DNA from: DATAPD01 sp036265385
GTDB lineage: Bacteria; Acidobacteriota; Terriglobia; Terriglobales; Acidobacteriaceae
Direction of reading: 5' to 3'
DNA: 64,000 nucleotides
NCBI GenBank assembly: GCA_036265385.1
Contig: DATAPD010000015.1
Location: 1-64,000, forward strand
A model generated the notes under the pieces. The model was not told the origin of the DNA and did not search any database. It saw nothing but the letters and a program-made list of their open reading frames with translations. Below are positions 26,115-35,250 of the stretch, in pieces. Both the position numbers and the translations under genes were made by a program. The stretch's first letter is position 1. Each line of letters begins with the position of its first letter.

Positions 26115-27833
26115 TCATCGAACTTTTGCAGGGAACGAAAACACCGGATCGATATCGACCGGCACGTTCGCAGTCGACTTCAGTGCAGTTTTCAGCGCCT
26201 CTGGCATTTCCGAGTATTTCTTGAACCAATTTTCGGCGCGTGCGCGATCTCCTGTCGCTTCAATCTCCAGCAGTTCCTTCGCAAGGCTGGCAATCGCGCC
26301 GGGCACTTTTGCGTAATCAATCGCATATCGTCCCGATGCATCGCGTGTAACGGCTCCTTGCTCCGACAGATAGTTGAATTCCATCATCTCTGCCTGGCCG
26401 TGTGCTTCGGCAACACCGAAGCGAACCGTGCGGAACATGCCGCCGACGTAAGACGCATAAAACTCTTCGAGTCGATCCTTCGGCACCGCACCATTGTCGA
26501 TCAACCACTTAAGCCCATACATGCCGACAACATCGGCTTTCGCTTCTTCGAGTCCTGAAAACGTGGGACCGATTGCCTCGCGTATGCTGACCTTTCCATT
26601 GGCGGTTCGCGCGAACGCTGGACCTAGCCCGTGCGCAATTTCGTGCATGACGGTGCTCTGCAGGTATCCGGATGCGGAGACTTTTGCAGCCTGATCCGTT
26701 CGTAGCAACAACTTGGCGACCGGCAAAATCACATAGTTCACGCGTGCGTCCATGAAGTTTTTGAAGAATAGTTTTTTGCTTCCCTTCGCTTCATGTACAC
26801 GTGGATCATTCGGAAGATTGTCTGCAACTGCCTGGTATCCGTGCGTGAGGTCGGCCGCGCGAAACGGCGTGTCCATCACTTCCATCGGCGATTCCAGTCC
26901 GCGCAGTGAAGGACGATCTTCCGGTGAAAGCGGCAAAGCATCTTGGATCTCTGGCACATACTTCTGAAACAACGCAAGCTTCTGCGTTTCTGCTTCGTTC
27001 CGAATCATCACAGCCGCGCCGTACGAAGCTTTCACGCCGAGCAGATCATCGAGATAGGTTTCGTAGGGAGCGAAAATGATGTCGAACTTCGGATTCTTCA
27101 GTTCAAGCCAAGCGATGTCGCTGGGATAGTAATCGTCGGAGAGCAGTGCATCGGCGCGAAGGTTTAAGAATTTCGCGAAGTCTTTATCGTCGCTAAGCTT
27201 GGCAGCGTCTCGTAAGGCGCGGGCTGCCGGCTCAAGGAACGAGCGATAAGCAATTCGATACGGCAGCACTTCGAAGTCGCTTCCCTGCTTCCGCACCACG
27301 GTGAGCGGATTGTAGATGTCGCTCTTCTTGTCAGGATGTTCTTTCACGTATTGTTCGATCTGGGGGCGCGTCGTGCCCACCGGAAAGTATCCGCGGCCTG
27401 GGAAGTACGGCTCTGTCCCCACGAACGGACGGTTATTGTTCAGCAGGTCGTAGCGCGAAGCATTGATCCACAGATAGCGCCGCAGCTTTATATCCCGCGA
27501 ATTTTGGCTGCTGGCGAGCGATTGATACAACGTAAGCGCCTCTGGATCACTCTGCCGCCAGAAAATGTCCTCGAGGTACCCGCAAGCTTCGACAAGCTTT
27601 TGCACAAGCTGACGTTCTCGTGCGCTGAGATTCTTCCCGTCGAGCGGCATCTGCACGCGTTTGAATTTCGCCAACTGCGAATCCAGGTCGGGCGCAATCT
27701 TCAACGACGCTGAATGAGCGCCTCTCGCTGCTGAACCCGTCATAGTGCGTGCTTTTTTTGGAGTTGAGGGTGTTTGAGAAACGGCCAACACCGATGTGAG
27801 CAGGAGCAGAGAGATTCCACAAGTCTTGCGCAT
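26115..27833 (-). CDS. M49-like (dipeptidyl-peptidase III-type) zinc metallopeptidase, secreted
   Basis: The start is set at 27833, where MRKTCGISLLLLTSVLAVSQ gives a clean signal peptide; the frame is open 36 codons more but that extension is not signal-like. The 572-residue protein has a zinc site HEIAH (His397, Glu398, His401) and EEAKAD (429-434) some 30 residues later. This matches the M49 arrangement (HExxGH...EECRAE) but with the shorter HExxH form, as seen in Zn-dependent hydrolases related to DPP III. The likely activity is release of short peptides in the periplasm. It is divergent from the HAD hydrolase. Confidence 0.82.
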   Translation of the reverse strand: MRKTCGISLLLLTSVLAVSQTPSTPKKARTMTGSAARGAHSASLKIAPDLDSQLAKFKRVQMPLDGKNLSARERQLVQKLVEACGYLEDIFWRQSDPEALTLYQSLASSQNSRDIKLRRYLWINASRYDLLNNNRPFVGTEPYFPGRGYFPVGTTRPQIEQYVKEHPDKKSDIYNPLTVVRKQGSDFEVLPYRIAYRSFLEPAARALRDAAKLSDDKDFAKFLNLRADALLSDDYYPSDIAWLELKNPKFDIIFAPYETYLDDLLGVKASYGAAVMIRNEAETQKLALFQKYVPEIQDALPLSPEDRPSLRGLESPMEVMDTPFRAADLTHGYQAVADNLPNDPRVHEAKGSKKLFFKNFMDARVNYVILPVAKLLLRTDQAAKVSASGYLQSTVMHEIAHGLGPAFARTANGKVSIREAIGPTFSGLEEAKADVVGMYGLKWLIDNGAVPKDRLEEFYASYVGGMFRTVRFGVAEAHGQAEMMEFNYLSEQGAVTRDASGRYAIDYAKVPGAIASLAKELLEIEATGDRARAENWFKKYSEMPEALKTALKSTANVPVDIDPVFSFPAKVR

Positions 27834-27901
27834 CGGAAAAAATTCTAGCAGAGCTTGCACAGCCGCGTGTTCCACAAGTTCTTCCCTCCACAAGACACGG
27901 T

Positions 27902-28624
27902 ATGATGTTGAGAGTGAAGGGTGAGCAGACCAACGGTGCACGAACGCTTTTCATCGATGCTGACGATACGCTCTGGGAGAACAACGTCTACTTCGAGCGA
28001 GCTATCGCGAAATTTATCTCGTTCCTGAACCATCGCGAATACACACCGGCGCAGGTACGCGAAGTCTTAAACCAGGTGGAACGTGAAAGCATCGTGAAGC
28101 ATGGCTATGGACTGCACAGCTTCGCGCATTCACTCGTAGATACCTTTGAGCGGTTATCCGTAGAGCCGATTACGCCTGAACTGCATGAAACCATCCACAG
28201 CTTCTGCCATGAGATTGCGGAACACCCGGTGGAGTTTCTGCCATCGGTGCCGGAAACTCTGCAGTATCTTTCCGCGCGACATCACCTGATTCTGATGACG
28301 AAGGGTGCGATGGCTGAGCAGTCCGGGAAAGTAGAGCGCTCCGGCTTGAAAGAATATTTCGACGCAATCGAAATTGTCGCTGAGAAGAATGCACAGATCT
28401 ACGCGGAGATGATTTCAAAATATGCGCTCACGCCGCGCGAGACTTGGATGATTGGCAACAGTCCAAAATCCGACATTAACCCCGCGCTGGCCGCCGGATT
28501 AAACGCGGTCTTCGTTCCGCACGGCGATACTTGGATTCTCGAACACGAAGAAGTTGCAACAGCACAACCTCCTCAACAACTGCTGATTGTGAATCAATTT
28601 GCACAACTCCGGGAACACTTTTAG
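27902..28624 (+). CDS. HAD-superfamily hydrolase
   Basis: A phosphatase of the YjjG/haloacid-dehalogenase class. Motif I is IDADDTLW, with nucleophile Asp19 and acid/base Asp21. Motif II is LILMTKG, a Lys follows in IVAEKNAQIY, and motif IV is IGNSPKSDINPALAAG. A helical cap domain lies between motifs I and II. The length is 240 residues. The substrate is not predictable. Its TAG stop is the first TAG of a family-B repeat. Confidence 0.88.
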   Translation: MMLRVKGEQTNGARTLFIDADDTLWENNVYFERAIAKFISFLNHREYTPAQVREVLNQVERESIVKHGYGLHSFAHSLVDTFERLSVEPITPELHETIHSFCHEIAEHPVEFLPSVPETLQYLSARHHLILMTKGAMAEQSGKVERSGLKEYFDAIEIVAEKNAQIYAEMISKYALTPRETWMIGNSPKSDINPALAAGLNAVFVPHGDTWILEHEEVATAQPPQQLLIVNQFAQLREHF

Positions 28625-28690
28625 CTACTAGCGATGCGTTTCGAGCGGTTCTTCTGCGTGGTACTCTCAATTAGCCAGTAGCTTGCACCA
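28619..28690. repeat. CTAG-rich elements (family B) around the HAD-hydrolase stop
   Basis: CTTTTAGCTACTAGC spans the stop codon of the HAD gene (28622-28624) and is identical over 15 bases to the dprA 3' end. A second short piece, CAATTAGCCAGTAGCTTGC, lies 50 bases on. Confidence 0.5.
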
Positions 28691-28696
28691 CTTCGA

Positions 28697-29950
28697 TTGG
28701 CATTGCAGAGAGACAATTTCCGAAGGGTTCTGCGCACGGTTGAAGCCCTTTCCGATCTTGGCCCTGAACTGACGGAAGAGCGAGACTTCACGCAGACCGC
28801 ATTAGTCATGCTGCAGACGCTGCGCGAAGCGGCGAGTGCGGCCGAAGGAGTGGTGTTCTCTTTTAGCGAACGGCCGGCACTCCTGACATCCATCGCCGCG
28901 CAAGGCTTCGCGCTTCTTCCGGAACCAACGATCATCCCCCTGCTTCCGAAACATGTTCATGCGCTTTCATCCACGCGCACACCCGTTCTGCTGAACAGTT
29001 CCACGACGGACGTATTCCTCAGCAGCAACGGAAATGTTGCGCCAGAACTGTTTCGTTGCTTGGCACCGCTGAGAGTCGGCACGAAGCTGGTCGGGATGGT
29101 TGCACTCGGTCGACGCGAAGGAGAGGCTGCGTACTCCGCGGAAGATCTCGACGGTGTGCAACTGCTCGCGCCCTATGTAGCTTTAGCAGTTCACAATCAT
29201 GCGCTGTCACAGACGCTCACGCAGAAAGTTTCAGAGAACCTTCGACTGCTCGCTTCCCTGCACGGCTTTTACGACAACGCCCTTGAGGCATTTGCGACTG
29301 CGATCGACGTGAAACACGTCAACATTCACGGCCATTCCTTGCGAGTTGGACGCTTTGCTTCCGGGATTGCAGAAGCCATGGGAATGGACAGCAATGAAGT
29401 CACAGCAATCCGTTCCGCCGGTTATCTGCATGACATCGGCAAGGTTGCAGTCGACAAGCGATTATTCGGAAAACCTTCTGCTCTCGATCCACAAGAGTTC
29501 CAGGAAATGGCTGATCACACAACCGTGGGTCACCAGATTGTAAGCAACGTGCAATTTCCATGGCCGCGTATTCCTGAAATCGTTCGTTGGCATCACGAGC
29601 GCGGCGATGGCTCCGGTTATCCCGATGCATTGCACATGGATGAACTCCCGATGGCAGTACGCATCGTTGCGCTGGCTGACACGTTCGATGCCATGACGAG
29701 CGAACGTCCGTATCGAGAGCCGCTCTCGGTGGGTGGCACTTTGAGCGAACTAGTGCGCCTGACTCCAACAAAATACGATCCCGATGCGATGCAGGCACTC
29801 CTGATCCAGATCCGTCGCGATTCGGTGGGAAGCAACCGCACTCCGTTTCTTGCGGACAAGCATTCCGTCAACATCGCACCTGGCGACATCGACCACCTAG
29901 CTGCTTCCCTGCAGCATCGTGCGACGAATGGGCGACGATACTTAACCTAA
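28697..29950 (+). CDS. GAF + HD-GYP domain protein (probable c-di-GMP phosphodiesterase)
   Basis: Residues about 10-170 form a GAF-like sensor domain. The C-terminal HD-GYP domain has HSLRVGRFASGIAE, the HD pair (His245, Asp246 in LHDIGK), HHE (299-301) followed by GDGSGYP, and DTFDAMTSERPYR. All key residues of active HD-GYP phosphodiesterases are present, so hydrolysis of cyclic di-GMP (or a related cyclic dinucleotide) is likely. There is no receiver or membrane domain, so the GAF part probably senses a cytoplasmic ligand. The start is TTG (28697 or 28703) without a clear ribosome-binding site and is uncertain. Confidence 0.88.
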   Translation: MALQRDNFRRVLRTVEALSDLGPELTEERDFTQTALVMLQTLREAASAAEGVVFSFSERPALLTSIAAQGFALLPEPTIIPLLPKHVHALSSTRTPVLLNSSTTDVFLSSNGNVAPELFRCLAPLRVGTKLVGMVALGRREGEAAYSAEDLDGVQLLAPYVALAVHNHALSQTLTQKVSENLRLLASLHGFYDNALEAFATAIDVKHVNIHGHSLRVGRFASGIAEAMGMDSNEVTAIRSAGYLHDIGKVAVDKRLFGKPSALDPQEFQEMADHTTVGHQIVSNVQFPWPRIPEIVRWHHERGDGSGYPDALHMDELPMAVRIVALADTFDAMTSERPYREPLSVGGTLSELVRLTPTKYDPDAMQALLIQIRRDSVGSNRTPFLADKHSVNIAPGDIDHLAASLQHRATNGRRYLT

Positions 29951-30043
29951 ATCGCTGACGGCTGACAGCAAACCCCTTCGTGTTCAAGAGTTCCGACGCC
30001 CAGGACACGTATTTTCTGGCCTCAGCGTTTCGACGTGTCAGGC

Positions 30044-30352
30044 TTACTCGATCTGAATGAGAACTTGTCCGTTTTCGATTTTGAGCGGATAGGATGCAAC
30101 TCTGATCTCGGGATTGAAGCCCACCGATCCGGTCTTCGGATCGAACTCCCAACCGTGCCAGGGACACACCACTTTGCCATCATGCACGACTCCCTGTCCG
30201 AGCGGTCCACCGTGATGCAGGCAGACATTGTCGATGGCTGAGACAGCGCCATTCACATTGGCGATACAGATCATTTTGTCGCCGCAGGCGACTTCAGCCA
30301 CTTCATTGTTGCCGGGCAGTTTGGATTCCGGGATGAGCGGAACGAAGGGCAT
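30044..30352 (-). CDS. Rieske-type [2Fe-2S] ferredoxin
   Basis: Small soluble electron carrier of 102 residues. The cluster ligands are Cys44/His46 in CLHHGGPLG and Cys63/His66 in CPWHGWEF. This is the CxH...CxxH pattern of dioxygenase-type ferredoxins and NirD-like proteins. No oxygenase or nitrite reductase gene is nearby. It lies 88 bp downstream of nuoB on the same strand, separated by a family-B repeat, so cotranscription is possible but the functional link is unknown. Confidence 0.92.
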   Translation of the reverse strand: MPFVPLIPESKLPGNNEVAEVACGDKMICIANVNGAVSAIDNVCLHHGGPLGQGVVHDGKVVCPWHGWEFDPKTGSVGFNPEIRVASYPLKIENGQVLIQIE

Positions 30353-30356
30353 GAAA

Positions 30357-30440
30357 CGGTAGTCACTAGTCAGGAGTCAGTAGTCGTCCCACATTCTTGA
30401 ACGAAGATGAATTTTGCTTGCTACTGACTACTAGCCACTG
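30357..30440. repeat. CTAG-rich element (family B) between nuoB and the Rieske gene
   Basis: Two pieces, GTAGTCACTAGTCAGGAGTC and GCTACTGACTACTAGCCACT, are roughly inverted relative to each other and flank a short unique core. Together they could form a long imperfect hairpin. Confidence 0.5.
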
Positions 30441-31001
30441 TTATTTGGGTTGCAGCGTCTGCGCGATCATGATCTGGCGCTTGAAGTTTTCCACCATGTT
30501 TTCTTCGAGTCTAACTTCGGTGGGCTTCTTAGCGATGGTCATGGTGTCGATCTTGTCCTGCAACTTTAGGAGCGCATAGAACAGATTCTCGGGGCGGGGC
30601 GGACATCCGATGACGTACACGTCAACAGGCACGATACGGTCCACGCCCTGCAGCACAGCATATGTGTTGAAAGGTCCGCCGACCGAGGAGCAAGCACCCA
30701 TGGAGATGACCCACTTCGGATCGGGCATCTGGTCGTATATGCGCTTCACCACCGGGGCCATCTTCAAAGTCACGGTTCCCGAAACGATCATGAGATCGCT
30801 CTGTCGGGGGCTGGGGCGAAACACTTCCGAACCAAAGCGCGCGATGTCAAAGCGCGCCGTCGAAGACGCGATCATCTCGATCGCGCAGCACGCGAGGCCA
30901 AATGTCATTGGCCACAGCGCGGACTTGCGGGCCCAATTGAAAACGTAATCGACAGTGGTGGTAAGGAAGTTCTTCTCGAACTTGTTTTGCAGCCAGGACA
31001 T
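30441..31001 (-). CDS. nuoB: NADH-quinone oxidoreductase subunit B
   Basis: Carries the N2 [4Fe-4S] cluster of complex I, the last electron carrier before quinone. The ATG at 31001 follows AAAGGAATCC and gives the standard N-terminus (MSWLQNKFEKNFLTTTVDY); the open frame extends 45 codons upstream without merit. The four cluster ligands are Cys38, Cys39 (ACCAIEM), Cys104 (GACSSVGG) and Cys133 (GCPPRPE). The length is 186 residues. No other nuo gene lies in the window, which is unusual because nuoB normally sits between nuoA and nuoC. Confidence 0.96.
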   Translation of the reverse strand: MSWLQNKFEKNFLTTTVDYVFNWARKSALWPMTFGLACCAIEMIASSTARFDIARFGSEVFRPSPRQSDLMIVSGTVTLKMAPVVKRIYDQMPDPKWVISMGACSSVGGPFNTYAVLQGVDRIVPVDVYVIGCPPRPENLFYALLKLQDKIDTMTIAKKPTEVRLEENMVENFKRQIMIAQTLQPK

Positions 31002-31291
31002 GGATTCCTTTCGTGTCCAGAATGCCGGATACCGCCGTTTGCGAGCTGCTGACAAGGGCAGGCGGCAACTTCGGTTCAGTCTAGGAGGGAGTGCGAGGAG
31101 TGTCAACAGACAATGAAAGTCATTAGCCTTTAGCAATTAGCAGTACACAGTGTGTCCAGAACGTAGCGATAGTCCGGCAACGCTGCAGGCAACTACCTTA
31201 TCGAGTTATCATTCTCACCCTAACAGGGGAGGATTGCTGTTCCTCCGCATCCTTCTCTGGCCCGCACTCGCCCACCCAATGGGAGGTCTGT

Positions 31292-31717
31292 ATGCGCTTT
31301 TCCCGTTTTGTGCTCTCTAAGCAGATCCTTTGGAGTCGAGTCGAACTTATTGCACTGCTGACCTTTCTGTTTTCAGGTTGGACTTGCAGCGTGTTCTACC
31401 AGAGCTGCCAAGGCGTGGGGCAAGTCCGAATCAACGCCATCTCGCCGGATGCCATTTCCATTGATGCCGATTCCGTGGCCTTGACGGTGGAGGGCGATGG
31501 CTTCACTTCTGCATCGCAGATCATGTGGAACTCCAATGCGTTGCCAACAAGGCTGATCGATGCACACCATCTTCAAACAACCGTTACACAGGAGACGTTC
31601 ATTGCGTTTGGCGGTGGCGTAGGGAATAACGTACAGATTTCGACACGTTCGCAAGGGAACATCGCAGGATGTTCGATCAACGGGAACTCAAACGTCGTGT
31701 TTCTGGTGATTAATTAG
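31292..31717 (+). CDS. secreted IPT/TIG-like domain protein
   Basis: 141 residues with an N-terminal hydrophobic export segment (ELIALLTFLFSGWTC). The mature part has the pattern INAISPDAISIDADSVALTV, then VEGDGFTSASQIMWN, typical of an IPT/TIG immunoglobulin-like fold (NxISPxxxxAGxxxxxLTVxGxGF). No enzyme motif is visible. Four cysteines may form disulfides. The TAG-less end overlaps by 8 bases with the 3' end of the convergent kinase-TPR gene. Confidence 0.75.
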   Translation: MRFSRFVLSKQILWSRVELIALLTFLFSGWTCSVFYQSCQGVGQVRINAISPDAISIDADSVALTVEGDGFTSASQIMWNSNALPTRLIDAHHLQTTVTQETFIAFGGGVGNNVQISTRSQGNIAGCSINGNSNVVFLVIN

Positions 31718-32604
31718 TCGTGAGCTTGGCGTATTCGTTCTTAGCCTGCTTGAGTAGCGGCAGATCGGGGTCGGCATCTTTCCAAAGCACGAGGAAATCT
31801 TGATAAACACTGCGGGCACCGGAATTATCTCCGGCGATCGCCAAAGCGCGAGCATGTTGCAAGCGTGCGATACAACGGCCGATCCAGGAGGGGGATCTTC
31901 CTTGGGTCTTAATGACCGATTGAAACTGCAGAGCAGCTTCGGGCGCCTTGTGTAAATCGAGCAGCGCGAGTCCCCGGATGAGCCTCGAAGTAACATCGTT
32001 CGTTTCGTAATTAGATTCTGGTCCAATTGTTTCGACGGCTGCAGCGGGATTGCCACGCTTGATTTCGATTGCCGCTTTTATCTGAGGCAACCAGAGTCTG
32101 TTTAACAGCGAATTTTTTGGGTGGCGGGTGCTTTGCTGCGCGACAACAGTTTGAGCGGTTGCCACGTCTCCGGCCAGCGCAGATCCGGAAGCCACGAAGG
32201 AAGCTTCGCTGTCGCTGTATTTTAGAGATTCGGCGCACTGTTGACGAGCTGTGGCGACATCGCCGATCCAGAGTTCGGCAAAGCAACGCACACCAGAGAT
32301 GTTCCCCAGAGCATAGGTCAGATTGTTTTTACGGGCAGACACCTCAGCCTGGCGAGCAAAATCGCGCGACTTCTTCAACTGTCCTCGAAATGCTGCAGCT
32401 TCGGCCTGACCCATCAGGATGTCCCATTCTTCTGTTTTGCCCGTGGCCCAAGCGACCTGCCGTGCCATCTCCGCTTCGTCATTTTCCAGAAATGCCACGT
32501 CATAGCGACGGCGGTGAAGGAAGGTACTATCGAACTTACGGGAAACCGCCTGCGTGTAAATCGCTTTCGCTTCCTCGAATTGTCCGGCAACAAGATAAGC
32601 GGCG
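31710..32604 (-). pseudogene. TPR-rich C-terminal part of the Ser/Thr kinase gene, out of frame
   Basis: This segment reads AAYLVAGQFEEAKAIYTQAV, then QAEAAAFRGQLKKSRDFARQ, and ends KQAKNEYAKLTTN. It is a series of TPR-like helical repeats that continues the kinase at 32605-34644 exactly, but in another frame. One surplus base in the AAA run at 32605-32607 (TTT in the coding strand) separates them. Removing it restores a single protein of about 977 residues. It has no start codon or ribosome-binding site of its own, so it would not be translated as things stand. Confidence 0.75.
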
Positions 32605-34644
32605 AAAGGCGTTCTGGTAAGGCAGAACGTCGTTCGGCTGCAACCGAAGGGTCTCGAGCGCTTCTGCAATCGCTTTCTGATTTTCGCCGATAGCGATATA
32701 GTCACCGATGATGTTGTTGTGTGCAGTCCAGTCTCGGGGATAGGTCTGGATCCATAGCTTGTAATTCTCGATCGACTTCTCGGTTTCTCCGGTGACGTCG
32801 CTGTAATAATGGGCGTTGATGTAAAGCTTCTTGCGTTCACTTGTTCGTTCACGCAGATCAAAGGCTTTGCGGGTATTTTCCTCGCTCAGCCGAAAATCGC
32901 CGATATTGCCATAGACAGCGCCCATGCGGGCATACGCCATTGCGAAGTTCGGGTCGAGTTCTGCAGCACGCTTATAGAACGGGAGTGCTTCCACATCGCC
33001 CTCCTTGGCGCGCTTCTCGTCTCCCATGGCGTAGGCCTTCATGGCCTCGAGTGACGATGTGGTTGCCTGTTCGATGGGAGCACTGAACTTCTCGATCGAG
33101 CCAACATTCTCGCCTAGTGGACCGCGCAACTCCTTGGCCGCCGTTCCGAGGACCGCTAAAACTTTTTCCTTGCTGGGCGCTTCGCCCTGACGTTGGGCAA
33201 TCGTATCTCCAGTCCGACAATTCAGCGCCTCAAGAGCCACCACGTAAGAAGAACCGAGAGAGCTGACAGATCCAGTCAGAATTGCCTTAATGGCTTCACG
33301 CTGGCAAATGTCGCGCGCAATTGGCACAGTAAGACGATCGTCTGGGGAATGCCCCGCATATTGCAGGGCTTCTTTCACGCGCTCCTGCGGATAGACGTTC
33401 AGGAACGGAGACTGTTCGAGTTGTACGGCGAGGGCTTGCTTCAGAGTTCCGTCGAACACGGGATCGCCTGTCGTGTTCACGAAATCGGTGAGCAGCACAT
33501 AATCTTTTTCGTTGAGTGCGACCGCTCGTCGCGAGTACAGAAACATAGCGAGGGCAGCGATCAAGACGAAAGCTGCGACCGCGGCAAATAACAGTTTCTT
33601 CTTAGGAGTTTGAACTTTCGCTGCAGCCGCTGATCCAGATTGTGAAATCGCCGCTGCGACGCTCGGGCCACTAGGAGCAACCGGAGCCTGTCCCGACGCA
33701 ACGACCGGGTTCGACGAAGAAGGCGCCGGAGGAAGTTGATCTTCGGATAACACCGCTGAGCGATTCGAGTCCGTATCGCGCTTCAACCTTTGCAGTTCGG
33801 CCCGCAAATCGGCAGCATTCTGATAGCGCAAGTTCCGATCTTTCTCCAGAGCTCGATTGATGATCCGCTCGAGTTCCGTCGGAAGTTCGGGGTTCAACCG
33901 GACAGGAGAAGTCGGAGCGCGACTCAGAATGGCGTGGAAGATGACAGCGGAGGTTTCACCGCGGAAAGGCACTTCACCCGTCGCCATCTCATAAAGAACT
34001 GCACCAAAGGAAAACAAGTCCGTACGATTGTCGAGTTCCTTGCCGCGGGCCTGCTCGGGGGACATGTAAGCTACGGTTCCAAGAGCGGTACCTGGGCTGG
34101 TCAGATGTTCGATGTCGACCTGGGCAGTTTGCGCTGCCGTAGCGGCTGACGCATCGGGTTTCACACTGGACGAAGCAGTGACTTTCGCCAGTCCGAAATC
34201 GAGGATCTTGGCACGTCCGCGCTTGGTCACAAAGATATTCGCTGGCTTGATGTCACGATGAACAATGCCTTCGGAGTGCGCCGCATCGAGTGCGTCGGCA
34301 ATTTCGATACCGAGGGATAGGAGGACTTCGATGTCCATTGGACGTCCCGCGATGCGATGCTTCAACGTGAGCCCATCGAGGTACTCCATCGCCAGAAACC
34401 ATCGGTCATCGTGATTGGCGATTTCGTAAATGGTGCAGATATTGGGATGGTTCAGGGCTGATGCCGCGCGTGCCTCACGACGAAACCGTTCAAGGCTTTG
34501 CGGGTCTCTCGCAACGTCATCAGGCAAAAACTTAAGCGCAACGAAGCGACCGAGCATTGTATCTTCGGCTTTGTAAACGACACCCATCCCACCGCCACCG
34601 AGTTTTTCTACGATGCGGTAGTGAGAAATAGTCTGCCCGATCAT
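32536..34644 (-). CDS. PknB-type Ser/Thr protein kinase with TPR tail (frameshifted at its end)
   Basis: The kinase domain occupies residues 1-290: Gly loop KLGGGGMGVVYKAED, Lys38, HRDIKPAN (129-136), DFG (149-151) and the SPEQARGKELDNRTDLFSFG activation-segment end. A Pro/Ala-rich linker leads to one membrane helix (351-370), so the C-terminal sensor part is periplasmic. That part begins with a FlgO/adenylate-cyclase-associated-like fold (LLTDFVNTTGDPVFDGTLKQ) and continues into TPR repeats. After about residue 680 the frame is wrong (RRLSCCRT...), and the true C-terminus lies in another frame at 31710-32604. Such kinases are numerous in Acidobacteria. Confidence 0.88.
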   Translation of the reverse strand: MIGQTISHYRIVEKLGGGGMGVVYKAEDTMLGRFVALKFLPDDVARDPQSLERFRREARAASALNHPNICTIYEIANHDDRWFLAMEYLDGLTLKHRIAGRPMDIEVLLSLGIEIADALDAAHSEGIVHRDIKPANIFVTKRGRAKILDFGLAKVTASSSVKPDASAATAAQTAQVDIEHLTSPGTALGTVAYMSPEQARGKELDNRTDLFSFGAVLYEMATGEVPFRGETSAVIFHAILSRAPTSPVRLNPELPTELERIINRALEKDRNLRYQNAADLRAELQRLKRDTDSNRSAVLSEDQLPPAPSSSNPVVASGQAPVAPSGPSVAAAISQSGSAAAAKVQTPKKKLLFAAVAAFVLIAALAMFLYSRRAVALNEKDYVLLTDFVNTTGDPVFDGTLKQALAVQLEQSPFLNVYPQERVKEALQYAGHSPDDRLTVPIARDICQREAIKAILTGSVSSLGSSYVVALEALNCRTGDTIAQRQGEAPSKEKVLAVLGTAAKELRGPLGENVGSIEKFSAPIEQATTSSLEAMKAYAMGDEKRAKEGDVEALPFYKRAAELDPNFAMAYARMGAVYGNIGDFRLSEENTRKAFDLRERTSERKKLYINAHYYSDVTGETEKSIENYKLWIQTYPRDWTAHNNIIGDYIAIGENQKAIAEALETLRLQPNDVLPYQNAFRRLSCCRTIRGSESDLHAGGFP

Positions 34645-34760
34645 GGGATAGATAGGAGTCGGGCCATGTTAGGTGGAGCGACCGAGGAAGTCAAAGAGTG
34701 TTGCAGATGCCGTCCCCACCTGCGGTCAGCGCTGGCTGCGATTCATGACTAGAATGACTC

Positions 34761-35225
34761 ATGCCCGGTCGAGAGTGCTACCACTGCAAGCGATGGGTCA
34801 ATGAAGGCGAAAAGCACGACTGCTGGACTACGACCGAGGCCGCTCTGACTCAGGACCTCTCGGATGATTTGTTGGAGGCATGGGAACGGCTGCGCGAGAC
34901 GGCGGCGTCATTCGGAGATCAGCGAATCTATGCGTCACACAAATCAATCATGTTTTCACGGAGGTCGTGCTACTTCTTCGTGCGTCCGAAGAAGAGCTTT
35001 CTCGAGGTATGCGTGTTTCTGGGCCGCGTATTGAAAGCACCGCAAGTGCGCCGCGTGGACCGCGTTTCAAAATCCAAAGTCGTTCACATCTTTCCAATCA
35101 AACACCGCGACGAGGTGGAAGCTCCAATCACCGACTGGCTTCGGGAAGCGTTTGAATTATCTGGAGTATTGAACTCCAAAGTGCGTTCTACGCCAAGGCG
35201 AGAAACTAAATCTAAGAAGAAGTGA
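34761..35225 (+). CDS. DUF5655-type protein with N-terminal zinc-finger-like motif
   Basis: 154 residues. The N-terminus CYHCKRWVNEGEKHDCW (Cys6, Cys9, His19, Cys21) looks like a small zinc site. The rest resembles DUF5655, a small alpha/beta domain found in predicted transport or nucleic-acid-binding proteins: RIYASHKSIMFSRRSCYFFV, then FLEVCVFLGR and HIFPIKHRDEVEAPITDWL. The C-terminus is strongly basic (TPRRETKSKKK). It is divergent from the kinase gene. Function unknown. Confidence 0.78.
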   Translation: MPGRECYHCKRWVNEGEKHDCWTTTEAALTQDLSDDLLEAWERLRETAASFGDQRIYASHKSIMFSRRSCYFFVRPKKSFLEVCVFLGRVLKAPQVRRVDRVSKSKVVHIFPIKHRDEVEAPITDWLREAFELSGVLNSKVRSTPRRETKSKKK

Positions 35226-35250
35226 AGAGCGATCTGCGTTCGAGTCCAAG

